Shown here one piece after another: positions 10,751 to 20,882 of a stretch of DNA of 64,000 nt; positions within the stretch are counted from its first letter, which is position 1; every line of letters begins with the position of its first letter. Below the pieces are notes generated by a model that searched no databases, was not told the origin of the DNA, and saw only the letters and a program-made list of their open reading frames with translations. This DNA is from Bathynomus jamesi (Eukaryota > Arthropoda > Malacostraca > Isopoda > Cirolanidae), in NCBI GenBank assembly GCA_023014485.1, contig JAJOZX010000996.1, positions 1-64,000 on the forward strand. Reading direction: 5' to 3'. The translations under genes and the position numbers were made by a program.

Positions 10751-11659
10751 TTACTTTATCACAAATGGAGCCAGGAATCCAAGAGGATCAAAGACCTTTG
10801 AAGCCAAACTAAGAGCTGTACGTTTTGTCCACCTTGTCTCATTCTCAGCCAGCTCTACTAAAGATTTCCCATTGAAGGTAAACAAATCATCTCCTTGCTG
10901 CCAAACAATGCCTAGCACCTTTGCGTCTATTGCCCACAACTCCTTAATACCAGAATCCTCAATACTTTCTGCTGCATCAGGTACTACACAGGACTGACTC
11001 ATAAACTGTTGTAATTGAGAATGATTGGTCTGCCATTTTCTAAGCTCCATGCCAGCCTCCCTCATTATAGCTCTAGCCTCCATGAATATCTGTTTAGCCA
11101 TTTCTGTATTATCCACGGAACACAGCAAATCATCAACATAAAAATTTTTCCTTATGTGTTCAATAGTGTTAGGATAGACTTCAGAATATTTCTTAAAATG
11201 GTACTGCATAGTAGCTGCCAACAGAAATGGACTAGAGCTGAGGCCAAACAACACTGACTTCATTCTATATGCTTGAACCTTAGGTTCATTTTCCAACAAG
11301 TCTTTCGTATCCACCCACAGATACCTTACTGCATCTCTGTCCTCTGGTTTTAACTTTATCCGCAAAAAGGCTTGCTTCACATCTGCAGTCAATGCTACTC
11401 TACCAAACCTGAATCTCAGTAACAAGGAAAATAAATCTGCATTTAAATTTGGCCCAGCATCCAAACAGTCATTCAAGGACACACCACCTTTGTCCTTGGC
11501 TGAGCCATCAAAAACTACCCTCAGTTTGGTGGTAGTTTTGTCTCGCCGTACCACTGCATGGTGTGGCAGATAATGTGCCTCCTGGCTCACCACCTTGCAC
11601 CCTTTCAGCATAGCCTCCCTTACATAGCTTAGGATGGCCTCATTGTATTCAATTAACAA
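10751..11659 (-). pseudogene. pol: BEL-A2 pol: reverse transcriptase
   Basis: 302 aa, the best-preserved RT in the window. LRVVFDGSAKD is near residue 46, catalytic D93 lies in TADVKQAFLRI, LFGLSSSPF follows, and the YVDD box is at 174-177 (NFYVDDLLC). The C-terminal KVFDPLGFLAPFVIK thumb-connection motif is at the end. This fits the RT of BEL/Pao (Peptidase_A17-associated pol). Upstream, the protease-RT linker (11660-11985) is frameshifted, so the ATG at 11659 is an internal Met and not a true start. Confidence 0.92.
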
Positions 11660-11987
11660 CTCCTCATTTTTTCTAGCCTGTACAATGAAGTCTCCAACCT
11701 CCGATTAGCTAGCTGAAGGTTTGAACCGGGTTTGCAAGAATCCTTCAAGGGAGGCCAACTTCATAGCAACCATCTCTAAACCCAATCCCTTTTTCAAATT
11801 GCTCTAAAACATCACTGTTCACTGTACTTGCCTGTTTGTCCTTTATGCCAATGGATTCAAGTTCCAAAACGCTTTCAAATGCCTTTCCAAACCATGGCTG
11901 TTCTCCTCAATCTTAACAAAAGAGCCTTAATTTCCATTTCATTGCAATAGCTACCATGTAGCATCCAGCCTAGCTTACTTTCAATAG

Positions 11988-12461
11988 CTACGGGCCTGAG
12001 ATGCGGACAATATTACCAGTGATGAAGTCCCAATAATAGTCAGCTCCAATCAAAAGACTAATATCTTCTGTTCCTTCAAACTTATTATTGCCCAAATTAA
12101 TTCCTTTAACTTGCAATTCTTGGACACATGCCATATCTAAACAAGTAGTGACTGGAGCACAAAGTTCCTCAATCTCTACAGCTTGGACCTTGATAGTGGG
12201 ACTTTTCGGTAACAACCCATTAACCAGAACTTCTACCTTTTTAAATTTGGTTCGGTTTTGAACGGAACCCCCAAACCCAGAAATTCTTAAATTTTCCCTC
12301 TTAATTTCTTTAAACTTCAATTTTCTGGAAATTCTGGTCTTAATAAAGCTACACTGGCTACCACTATCAAACAACACTCTTACAGTAGCTTCTCCATCAT
12401 TCCCAATTAATAAGGCTGCAATTGTTTGCAATAATCCCCCTTTACTTTTACTCCCTTGCAT
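11988..12461 (-). pseudogene. pol: BEL-A2 pol: aspartic protease (DUF1758-like)
   Basis: 157 aa. The catalytic motif is D32-S-G in VLFDSGSQCSF. The second half has LLIGADYYWDFITG, the conserved C-terminal signature of these proteases. The ORF overlaps the gag frame by ~55 bp, and its first Met lies within gag's end, so Pol may have been expressed by frameshifting. It is broken from RT by lesions between 11660 and 11988. Confidence 0.88.
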
Positions 12462-13300
12462 AGCAGTGGCAATGTGGCATGTGCCACTGATGTCTCTACT
12501 TCTGGGGTAGGCCTACTAGGAGTGTTTTCACACAATAATGGCTGATGCCTGCCATGACATTTTTTGCACAAAATTTTAAACTTACAAAACCTTGCTCTGT
12601 GACCTTTCAAAAAACATTTAAAACATGCTGTGGACTTAGTTACCCTGTCCTTTCTCTCCTCAAAGGGTAAAGCCTCAGCCACCTCACATTTATATGACTT
12701 GTGGTTGCCTTCGCAAAATATGCATTCCTTGATTCCCTTTAATTTATTCTCAGAGGATGCATGTAGAGCTGACACTGTACCTGGGCTATTCCTTTTTGTA
12801 GAAACTTTGGTGCTGTGCCTGCCTTTGTCCCCTTGTTTAACATCCCACTGTGCAAACTCAATTCCCTCTCGTCTTGCTAATTCTGTGCCTAAAAGACTTA
12901 ACATCTGCTGAAGGGGGATGTGCACATGTTCTGTAGAGTGTCCCCTACTTAATTCAAGCAAAATTGAGCTAGGCAATTTAGACTCCAGTATAGTAACCAA
13001 CATTATACCATACCTTTCCATTCCTACACCCAAGTTGTCCAGGGACCTAGTTCTAACTTCAAATTCATCATATAACTGCCGTAACTCCTTGACACTATTA
13101 GGATTATTAACAGGAGGTATAGCTAAAAGTTCACGGAGGTGGCTTTTAATTAAGATCTCTGGCTTACCAAACCGTTTCTTTAATATATCCCAAGCCACAT
13201 TATAATTAGCCTCTGTTAATGCTAATCCTGCTATTGTCTTTGCTGCCTCCCCTTCCAAGAATGACTGCAAATAATTAAACTTCTCCACCGCACTTAACAC
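12407..13300 (-). pseudogene. gag: BEL-A2 gag: DUF1759 core and three CCHC knuckles
   Basis: 297 aa. DUF1759 features occupy the first ~150 residues (AVEKFNYLQSFLEGEAAKTI, WDILKKRFGKPEIL, RSLDNLGVGMERYG). Three zinc knuckles follow: CIFCEGNHKSYKC, CFKCFLKGHRARFC and CKKCHGRHQPLLC. The knuckles bind genomic RNA in packaging. The upstream gag (13294-13665) is in another frame and is cut by an insertion, so Gag is not intact. Confidence 0.88.
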
Positions 13301-14500
13301 TTGACTAGAATGAACTGCTGATTGAAAACTGTCTGCCCATCCTTGCCATTCCTGAATACTCCCAGAAAATGTTTTGAGTACAAGCCTCGGTAATTAAACT
13401 GCAGATCTGTTAACCTTAACTTCACAAACATCATTTGTTGAGTGTTGTGTTCATTATTAGACCTGGTCTCTAACTGTAATGAGCTGCTAAACTCTTTTGC
13501 TCGGTGGCCTACTTTAATTATATCATCAATAATCTCTTCAAAGTAAATTATGTTATTTTCTATTTCATCCTCTTCTATAAGAGCCTCAATTTTAACATTT
13601 ACTTCACTTAGAGCAACCTTTTTAGTTTCTAATATGCGAAAAATGCTCTGTATGAATCGGTCCACAATTAACTCACCCCTTATATCTCCAGTCTAACTAT
13701 AGAGTAGATCAAGTCTAGCCTAGAGGGGTCAGCCTAGAGATTCCGGAAATGGTCCAGAGCGGGCAGATAAATTGAGGTCCACAGTAGGATTCCTCACCAA
13801 ATTAGGTTAGGGCAATCTACCTTCACCTTTGTTAAGCTATGAGTTGATGTTGGGTCTTAGGCCACAATGTAGGCCTAACTTGTCTGACCCAGCTTAATTT
13901 AATGTGATTAAATTGCTGAGTTAAAAACTCAATTAGTCACTTACTGTTAGTTATTGGAGTCTCTATTCTCCGGTTGTGTAATTGTCGAGAGCGTACTTGC
14001 TGGTGGGGATCTTTTTCGTTGTCTCTTCTCGTCCCTTCCCCCTGTTCCGTCCTGTCGCCCCGTCCTTCGTTTTCGTTCTCCTTTGTTCTCCTCTTCGCGG
14101 GGCTTTTTCCACCAGCGTTGTCTTGGTTTTTTCCTCGGTTGGTTGAGCGGTAATGTATCTCTATTACCGAGCACGCTCTTCTCACACAGTATATAAATAC
14201 TAGTGTGGAGAATAACTCTGGTGAGCAACCAATTGGTTTCATCCACCCAGTTATTGACATAAAAGGAATTTAATAATTGTTAGATTAACTACCTACCTAC
14301 TCAGTGAACCATTTTCGTTACCTCCCAACTACCCACTCATCAGTTTTCCATAATGGAAAGCTGCGCAGTCACTAATCTTAAATCCTCTTGCTCTATGGCA
14401 GAATCTATAGTGGCAATGACCTTTGTAATTAGACCTTTGTAGGCGCTTCTCCTTTTTTTAAACTTGTTCAATTCAGATGCACTCATCTTCAATGCAAACA
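13294..14500 (-). pseudogene. gag: BEL-A2 gag N-terminal region, split by an insertion
   Basis: The helical acidic stretch (IEALIEEDEIENNII) lies at 13400-13637. The preceding N-terminal codons (MSASELNKFKKRRSAYKG) lie at 14351-14490. BEL-A1 shows the two joined without interruption at about 5355-5360, so 13638-14350 is an insertion. A frameshift relative to BEL-A1 near 13430-13450 also alters the C-terminal part (FNYRGLYSKHF). Confidence 0.85.
13638..14350. mobile_element. ~713-bp insertion in BEL-A2 gag; possible solo LTR
   Basis: Absent from BEL-A1. It is bounded by TCTAATA(TG) on the left and (CA)TAATGGAAAGC on the right. Read as TG...CA, the insert runs from about 13636 with TAATA/TAATG as an imperfect target duplication, which would suit a solo LTR. 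A TATA-like box (TATATAAATAC, 14189) supports that weakly. No coding motif is seen, and ORFs across 13937-14260 look spurious. Confidence 0.55.
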
Positions 14501-14890
14501 ACAACTGGGCTCAATGCCAAATGAGCTGAATTGGCAGAAATACTTAACCAAACTGATCAAACGTAAATTTTGCTTTTTTCAAATAAACTGAATTGCTGGG
14601 TGGGGTACTAACCAACCACCAGTATGGAATACCAATTTTTCCACCCAAGTAACTGGCGCACTGAAGTCTGCAACCTTCGCCTACGAATAATAAACCAAAT
14701 TTAACCAAACAGCTAAAATGTAGGCCAAAAACAACGACAAACGAGTCGCCAAGTTTCGCAATTGGGCGACCAAACCTTCTACCCTGGGACCTTAATTCAA
14801 TAATGCTCAACCCGTCTAGGCCTAACTTGGGCTACAATTTGCACAATCAGAACTTTGCCGAAAAATAGTCACTGACTCAGTCTTGGGCTA

Positions 14891-14911
14891 GAATCCGTTT
14901 CTGAAGGACCA
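14891..14911 (-). other. BEL-A2 primer-binding site
   Basis: Minus strand TGGTCCTTCAGAAACGGAT follows the 5' LTR end without a gap. It is almost the same as in BEL-A1. It probably pairs with tRNA-Tyr. Confidence 0.65.
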
Positions 14912-15509
14912 TGTTATTTTATTTATTTGTTGGGTTCAAAATCCCAGCTGAGCCGTGAACGGCCAAGTTCTAAAGGGCCAGTTCAACCTACAGCCCAAGT
15001 TAAGCTAAAATTAAAAACTTACGGACTTGAGATCCTATTAGGTCCTACCTCAGGGTTGCTGACTCGATGTGGGCCTACCTTAGGCCTCAGTTGCATGAAT
15101 TTAAGATAAAAACAAAAGGGGCACTATTTATGGTCTTCTTTCTCAACCTTGCAACAACAACACAACCTGGACTATTGCACGATGCAACAATCTTGTATCT
15201 AAACAACCAAACTGAATTGCAAGAGAGCTCTCTATAAGACCACACCCTGTAAGTACGACGTTCCACAAACGAGTAGAAAGGACGCGCAGCGCCCGAAAAT
15301 GATGCCACCAGAGTGGCCAAACAATGATGCCACAAGAGCCCAAAAATGCTAGCTCTAAATTAAGTTAATTTTTGACTAACCTTACAATTATGAGATGGAT
15401 ATATATATACACCTTAACTTAATATATACAAGCAATGCTGCATCAATGAGCTTAGTCATCATATCGCCTTGGGACAACAATGGTTCTTCCTCTTCTAGAT
15501 TTTCTAACA
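14912..15509 (-). repeat. BEL-A2 5' LTR (598 bp)
   Basis: Plus strand begins TGTTATTTTATTT and ends TTTTCTAACA. It is the same length as the BEL-A1 LTR. The ATAAT duplication follows at 15510-15514. Confidence 0.94.
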
Positions 15510-15650
15510 ATAATAAACAGTTTGGTAGTCCCGATAATACTGTACCGTACGTAAGTAAACATACATAATAAACAGATTGGATCCATTGATAGCGCAGCAC
15601 CATCGGTCGATAGCGCAAATCTACCGGTGACGCATAACATATACATTGAT
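15510..15650. repeat. Foldback element, outer right arm
   Basis: Reverse complement of 7565-7695: AAACAGTTTGGTAGTCCCG, GATTGGATCCATTGATAGCG and ACGCATAACATATAC are its landmarks. The first five bases are the BEL-A2 TSD. 15651-15874 holds no feature that I recognise beyond short repeats of GATATGG/AATTGATATGG. Confidence 0.85.
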
Positions 15651-15934
15651 GACCTTACCAATAAACTAAAATTTGCACGTACCGGTTATCACTGGACAGG
15701 AAATAATCAATCATTTAATGAATGATGATGACCTTTGCCATATCAATTGGTCCGCAATTGATATGGCAATTGATATGGACCGTGACTTATTTTTGGTTGG
15801 CAAGGTACTGGTATTGATGGGTACCGTAATGAAATTGACTGAATTCTTTGGATCTGATATATTTGCATGTCAGTCAGTAGCGTATCCAGGGGGGACAAAT
15901 GGGGCATTTGCCCCCACTTGGAGGTGAAGAGGAT

Positions 15935-16715
15935 TATGGAAAAACTATACGCGCTCACAACATGGTATCATATGTGGTACATTTATTTCATAATTAAATA
16001 TAAATTATTAATTAATTTAATTAAATATCTATACAAAATTGCCTCGGGATTGGCGACATAGCCTATTGGGAATGAAATAATTGAATTGCCATACGTACAA
16101 AGAACCTGTATGTATGAATCAGCCTCACATAGCAACAAGAAAACCCAATTTATTGTTTAGTCTACCGAAAAGAAGTAGACAAAACAAAATTTTGCTAGAA
16201 CGGCAAATAATACACCAGAACCAAGGAACGGCTCTCAGGGCTGTTTATGTTACAGCGAAGCTTTAAACGCGGAGGATGTCTTTGTCCCCCTAGAGTCCTG
16301 AGTGAATTCCTTATAATATAAAACCTAGTGACTATAAAAGGATAGGCCTATTCCTTCAGGGGTTTATATAGTGACTGCCTATATTAATTACCTTAAGTAA
16401 ATTCGCCGCGTAACCCTATCGTGGCGGCCCTACACCGAAAATGACCGTCACGCCCTACATCGAAACAAACAAAGACCCAGCAAGAATAAGGTGAGGCAAT
16501 TTCAGTTTCATTAACATAAGGATTCCCAACTCCCGACGCTAGAATTACCGTAATTACTTAAATATAAAACGGTCCTTTAACAACCTACATATTTATAACT
16601 CTCTAACGAAAAAGCATAGTGCTTTTGTCGGTAACCCTCCACTGAAGTCTGCTGGAAATTTCCAGCGGATGAGGGCACAGGCACCCAACCCATAGCCCTA
16701 CTTAGTTTTTTCAAA
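15935..16715 (+). repeat. BEL-B 5' LTR (781 bp)
   Basis: Starts TATGGAAAAACTATACG and ends GTTTTTTCAAA. An alternative reading trims it to TGGAAAAAC...GTTTTTTCA (777 bp). The longer reading is preferred because it leaves a clean AGGAT duplication and puts TGG of the PBS immediately after it. Only a few substitutions separate it from 22681-23461, so insertion looks recent. Confidence 0.9.
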
Positions 16716-16735
16716 TGGTGGCCCTGTGTATGGGG
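16716..16735 (+). other. BEL-B primer-binding site
   Basis: TGGTGGCCCTGTGTATGGGG directly follows the LTR. The tRNA is not identified. BEL-C has a related PBS (TGGTGGCCTGTGCGGGG), which links the two lineages. A degenerate copy of LTR-end plus PBS (GTTTTTTCATATGGTGGCC) occurs at about 16829-16848. Confidence 0.6.
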
Positions 16736-17400
16736 AACTAACCCCTCTAAAATTTACACTGACACACGCAGTGGCTAGGCTTAACTCAGTAGGCCTAACC
16801 CCAATTTCAACCGTAACCCCACTATAGTTTTTTCATATGGTGGCCTAAGCAACTGGGAACCGATTCCTTTACCTTTACACTAATCGAAAACAAAGGCTTG
16901 TTCATTTAACAGGCATAACTTATTTTAGGTCCTAAAAATAATAGGCCCGCAACATTAAGCCTATTTAATAGGTCCTACTCTTCAAATTCAAAACTAAGCC
17001 TTGTTAATTTAACAGGCTTAACTCATTTGAGGTCCTATAAAATAATAGGCCCAAACATAAGCCTACTTGGTAGGCCCAACAAATAGGCCTATTTAGTAGG
17101 CCCACCTAACTTTACCTTACATAATAGGCCTACCTCTTAAAGTAGGCCTTACTCTTTACACTCAAGGCCTATCCTAACTAAAAACACTAAATTTATAATT
17201 GAACCTGTGGTGTAGGTTATAAAATTTATTTCAGCAATTTAACTTACTCATAAGACTCATTAACATCACAAAATTCGACTCAGACCTGTAACATCACAAA
17301 ATTCGACTCAGACCTGTAACATCACAAAATTCGACTCAGACCTGTAACATCACAAAGACCTAAAGCAATTGCACGAATTCAAACCTACACCCACCTAACA
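16736..17400 (+). repeat. BEL-B leader with AATAGGCC-type and 28-bp tandem repeats
   Basis: Non-coding. 16900-17165 is crowded with TAGGCC/AATAGGCC/AGGTCCTA motifs, many palindromic. 17262-17352 has three tandem 28-bp units (ACATCACAAAATTCGACTCA core) plus a partial fourth. No gag coding is recognisable where gag would be expected. Confidence 0.75.
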
Positions 17401-17404
17401 CCTA

Positions 17405-17893
17405 TTAGTGACCCTATTCCAAGTCCTATTTGACATATAGGCCCAACCTATTCTAAGTCCTATTTGACATATAGGCCCAACCTATTCCAAGTCCTATTTG
17501 ACATAGGCCCAACCTATTCCAAGTCATATTTGACATAGGCCCAACCTATTCCAAGTCCTATTTGACATATAGGCCCAACCTATTCCAAGTCCTATTTGAC
17601 ATATAGGCCCAACCTATTCCAAGTCCTATTTGACATATAGGCACACCAAGTCCTATTTGACATATAGGCCCAACCTACAACGAAGTCCTATTTGACATAT
17701 AGGCATACCAAGTCCTATTTGACATATAGGCATACCAAGTCCTATTTGACATATAGGCCCAACCTATTCCAAGTCCTATTTGACACATAGGCCGAACCTA
17801 TTCCAAGTCCTATTTGACATATAGGCCCAACACGAACCAAATCCTATTTGACATATAGGCACAACCTATTCTAAGTCCTATTTGACATATAGG
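17405..17893 (+). repeat. Minisatellite, ~15 units of 26-38 bp
   Basis: Core CCAAGTCCTATTTGACATAT followed by AGGCCCAACCTATT. Some units lack the CCAACCTATT spacer or two bases of CATATAGG. There are about 15 copies of the TCCTATTTGACA box. It ends where a pol fragment begins. Confidence 0.9.
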
Positions 17894-17904
17894 CATAAAA
17901 CAGA

Positions 17905-18460
17905 CAAGGCTTGATATAAGGGTCTCAAATGCAATGTTTGAGGATCTTTACTCAGCCAAATTGATTAACCTAACCCAAAACCCAAAAATAAAACCCTATA
18001 ACAAAATACACATTTACACACATACGTACGGTACAGTATATAAATATATACATACGACTTCAAACATCCAATTCTTCTTTTAAAAGAAGAATCACAACAG
18101 ATTTCATCAACAGACACATACATTCCTTGCAAACAGATTGGATTCCTTCAAAACCCCAAAACCTTCCAGACCTACCTGTAGGATACACAACATTTACTCA
18201 TTCATAACTACTGGTATTGACTTCATTGGAGTGGTGAATCCAAGTTTTGAAGACCAACTGGATTCGGAGGAATGCGACACACACACACACACACACACAA
18301 ACACACACACTACTCTTTCAATGTGTCTCAAACACAAAAACCTGTCTAAACATAACCAAGGATCGGAGAGTAAAAGCTTTTATTGCTGCGCTCTGATTCT
18401 GTGCACATAATTTTGTGCCAAAAATTATATGGTTAGACAGTAACACGTACAAACAAACTA
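17905..18460 (+). pseudogene. pol: BEL-B diverged pol fragment: RNase H-integrase linker and integrase core
   Basis: 17910-17965 aligns with the linker at 20240-20310 (TTTGAGGATCTTTACTCAGCC against TGTGAGGATCTTTGGCCAGCC). 18065-18250 aligns with the integrase at 21065-21390, including DLPV and TGID(F/Y)...GVV, the first catalytic Asp. 18345-18450 aligns with 21465-21545, including the SDN/SN segment. Between them are a deletion and a (CA)n run at 18282-18312. It is therefore a second, older, internally deleted copy of pol lying upstream of the main one. Confidence 0.75.
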
Positions 18461-18464
18461 CTCT

Positions 18465-19282
18465 TCATCAAAGGGCTGATGGCCTACCTTTGGCCATAGC
18501 CCAACAAATCATCAAAGGGCCTTGGCCTACCTTGGCCATAGCCCAACAAATTCATCAAAGGGCTGATGGCCTACCCTTGGCCATAGCCCAACAAATCATC
18601 AAAGGGCCTTGGCCTACCTTAGGCCATAGCCCAACAAATTCATCAAACGGGTTGATGGCCTACCTTGGCCATAGCCCAACAAACAGGGGCTTTGTGGCCT
18701 CCCTTGGCCACAACCCAAACCTCCCTTGGCCACAGCCCAAACTACAGGGGTTTTGTGGCTTCCCTTGGCCACAGCCCAAACTACAGGGGTCTTGTGGCCT
18801 CCCTTGGCCACAGCCCAAACTACAGGGGTCTTGTGGCCTCCCGTGGCCACAGCCCAAACTACAGGGGTCTTGTGGCCTCCCGTGGCCACAGCCCAAACTA
18901 CAGGGGTCTTGTGGCCTCCCTTGGCCACAGCCCAAACTACAGGGGTTTTGTGGCCTCCCTTGGCCACAGCCCAAACTACAGGGGTCTTGTGGCCTCCCGT
19001 GGCCACAGCCCAAACTACAGGGGTCTTTTGGCCACAGCCCAAACTACAGGGGTTTTGTGGCCTCCCTTGGCCATAGCCCAAACAGGGGTTTTGTGGCCTC
19101 CCTTGGCCATAACCCAAACAGCATTGGTCTTGTGGCCTCCCTTGGCCAGAGACCAAACAACATTGGTCTTGTGGCCTCCCTTGGCCAGAGACCAAACAAC
19201 AAGGGTCTTGTGGCCTCCTTTGGCCAGAGACCAAACAAAAAGGGTCTTGTGGCCCCCCTTGGCCATAGGCCAAACAACACAA
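18465..19282 (+). repeat. 39-bp minisatellite and its GGCCATAGCCCAACAAA variant
   Basis: 18470-18670 has ~5 longer units (GGGCTGATGGCCTACC...GGCCATAGCCCAACAAA). 18670-19282 has ~16 units of about 39 bp (TTGTGGCCTCCCTTGGCCAC AGCCCAAACTACAGGGG type), drifting to AGAGACCAAACAAC at the end. Because 39 is a multiple of 3, long ORFs stay open on both strands (e.g. 18415-19383 plus, 18614-19300 minus). I regard these as repeat translations and not genes. Confidence 0.92.
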
Positions 19283-19395
19283 AAACAGTACAGGATTCAA
19301 AGCCCCAAGCCCTCCAGATCTACCTGTGGAGGAGTAAATTTACTCCACTAAAACTACGGGTATTGACTAGTCTGAAGTGGTAGGAGGTTTGAATA
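19283..19395 (+). pseudogene. pol: BEL-B second stray integrase fragment
   Basis: CAAAGCCCCAAGCCCTCCAG through GGTATTGAC aligns with 21265-21350 (the PSPPDLPVE...TGID segment ahead of the first integrase Asp). It is a third copy of this short stretch within one element, placed exactly at the minisatellite's right edge. A stop follows at 19381. Confidence 0.75.
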
Positions 19396-19399
19396 CAGT

Positions 19400-20226
19400 A
19401 CAAACTCTTTCTAATTCTCCTAAATTAAATGAACAAATAACAAAAGACAACAATGGGAACATTGAACCAAACAATTACACGAAAACACTTGGAATGCTTT
19501 GGTTTTTTAAAACAGAATTCCGAACACGATGACACTCTTTGCACAAAGAGTTATAACTTAAATCCAAATGCCGATACAAAAAGACAAGTGCTTTCAGAAT
19601 CATCCAAAATTTTCGACCCCATTGGATTATATTTACCAGCAACCATAAGATCCAAAACCCTTTTGCAAGACTTATGGAAAAAGAAAATTGATTGGGATGA
19701 ACCACTTTCAGTGAAAGACCAACTTCATTGGAAAAAATTAGCCACAGACTTGAACAAAGTTCAAGACATCTACGTACCAAGATGTGCTGGCTACAGATTG
19801 AAATCGCAAACACTACACATTTTTACAGATGCCAGCACACAAGCTTATGGGTGTTGTGCCTATTTAACAAGTGAAAATGAAAGTAACTTGGTTTATTCAA
19901 AGGCAAAAGTGGCACCCTTAAACCAAAAGAAAACTGTACCACAACTTGAATTATTAGCTGTCTCATTGGGAGTTAAAACAGCAAACTTTCTTTCACAAGT
20001 GTATAAAGAAGTTGACATAACAAACATTTACTTATGGACAGACAGTCAAATTTGTCTAACATGGGTGACCAACACAGATACAACTTCTTGCAAAAATATA
20101 TTTGTGAAAAACAGACTAACAGAAATCAAAACTGCAAACACAAACCTTGGTATCAAATTTAGGTACATAAAAACAAAGGAGAATCCTGCAGACTTTTTGA
20201 CAAGAGGCTCTCTTACAAGCTGTTGA
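19400..20226 (+). pseudogene. pol: BEL-B pol: RT C-terminus and RNase H
   Basis: 257-aa ORF 19453-20226. The KIFDPIGLYLPATI motif marks the RT/RNase H junction. RNase H acidic residues are in HIFTDASTQAYG, PQLELLAVS and LWTDSQICL, and NPADFLTRG is the expected closing motif. One G is missing near 20208 (AGAGGCTCTC against AGAGGGCTCTC at 20600), which shifts the frame and ends the ORF. The bulk of RT (fingers, palm, YVDD) is absent. Confidence 0.88.
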
Positions 20227-20882
20227 AAACAAATAAAATCTGGTATGAAGGGCCCGAATGGCTAACATGTGAGGATCTTTGGCCAGCCAAAGTAGTTAAC
20301 CTCACACTCAACTCTACAACAACTGAAAAGATCACTGAGGACAAACCTATATTTGACTATCACCTTTATTCAGACCTAAACAAACTCTTGAGAATTACAG
20401 TCTATTGCTGCAAGTTTGTCAATAGCTACCTTCTCAAACACTGTCCTCAGAAAGCCTTTTCTAACTTAACAGAAACTGCAACAAATGCAAAAATATATTT
20501 GTGAAAAACAGACTAACAGAAATCAAAACTGCAAACACAAACCTTGGTATCAAATTTAGGTACATAAAAACAAAAGAGAATCCTGCAGACTTTTTGACAA
20601 GAGGGCTCTCTTACAAGCTGTTGAAAACAAATAAAATCTGGTATGAAGGGCCCGAATGGCTAACATGTGAGAATCTTTGGCCAGCCAAAGTAGTTAACCT
20701 CACACTCAACTCTACAACAACTGAAAAGATCACTGAGGACAAACCTATATTTGACTATCACCTTTATTCAGACCTAAACAAACTCTTGAGAATTACAGTC
20801 TATTGCTGCAAGTTTGTCAATAGCTACCTTCTCAAACACTGTCCTCAGAAAGCCTTTTCTAACTTAACAGAAACTGCAACAA
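20089..20882 (+). repeat. 397-bp tandem duplication within BEL-B pol
   Basis: 20089-20485 is repeated directly at 20486-20882 (offset 397) with only a handful of differences, e.g. GGAGAAT/AGAGAAT, GAGGATC/GAGAATC and the missing G near 20208. The junction is CAACAAA|TGCAAAAATA. The duplicated segment covers the end of RNase H and the start of the integrase linker. The second copy is the in-frame one that opens the 634-aa integrase ORF. Confidence 0.95.

Larger units (their letters stand above)
7881..15509 (-). mobile_element. BEL-A2: full-length BEL/Pao retrotransposon, inactivated
   Basis: 7629 bp, with LTRs at both ends, both TGTTA...TAACA, flanked by the 5-bp duplication ATAAT at 7876-7880 and 15510-15514. 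Minus-strand order is 5' LTR, PBS, gag, protease, RT, RNase H, integrase (zinc-binding, core, C-terminal DUF5641-like), PPT and 3' LTR. Frameshifts near 9180, 9640, 10290 and 11660-11990, plus a 713-bp insertion in gag, make it non-autonomous. It is inserted in the foldback element above. Confidence 0.95.

Noticed and set aside
13937..14260. Overlapping minus-strand ORFs rich in R/E/K
   Set aside because: Located in a non-coding insertion; composition follows a CT-rich strand and no domain is visible.
17405..19282. CRISPR-like arrays
   Set aside because: Units are contiguous or have homologous, non-unique spacers in a eukaryotic retrotransposon; they are minisatellites.
18415..19383. 322-aa ORF and equally long ORFs on both strands
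   Set aside because: The 39-bp unit is a multiple of three, so several frames stay open. No non-repeat domain is present except a stray integrase tail.
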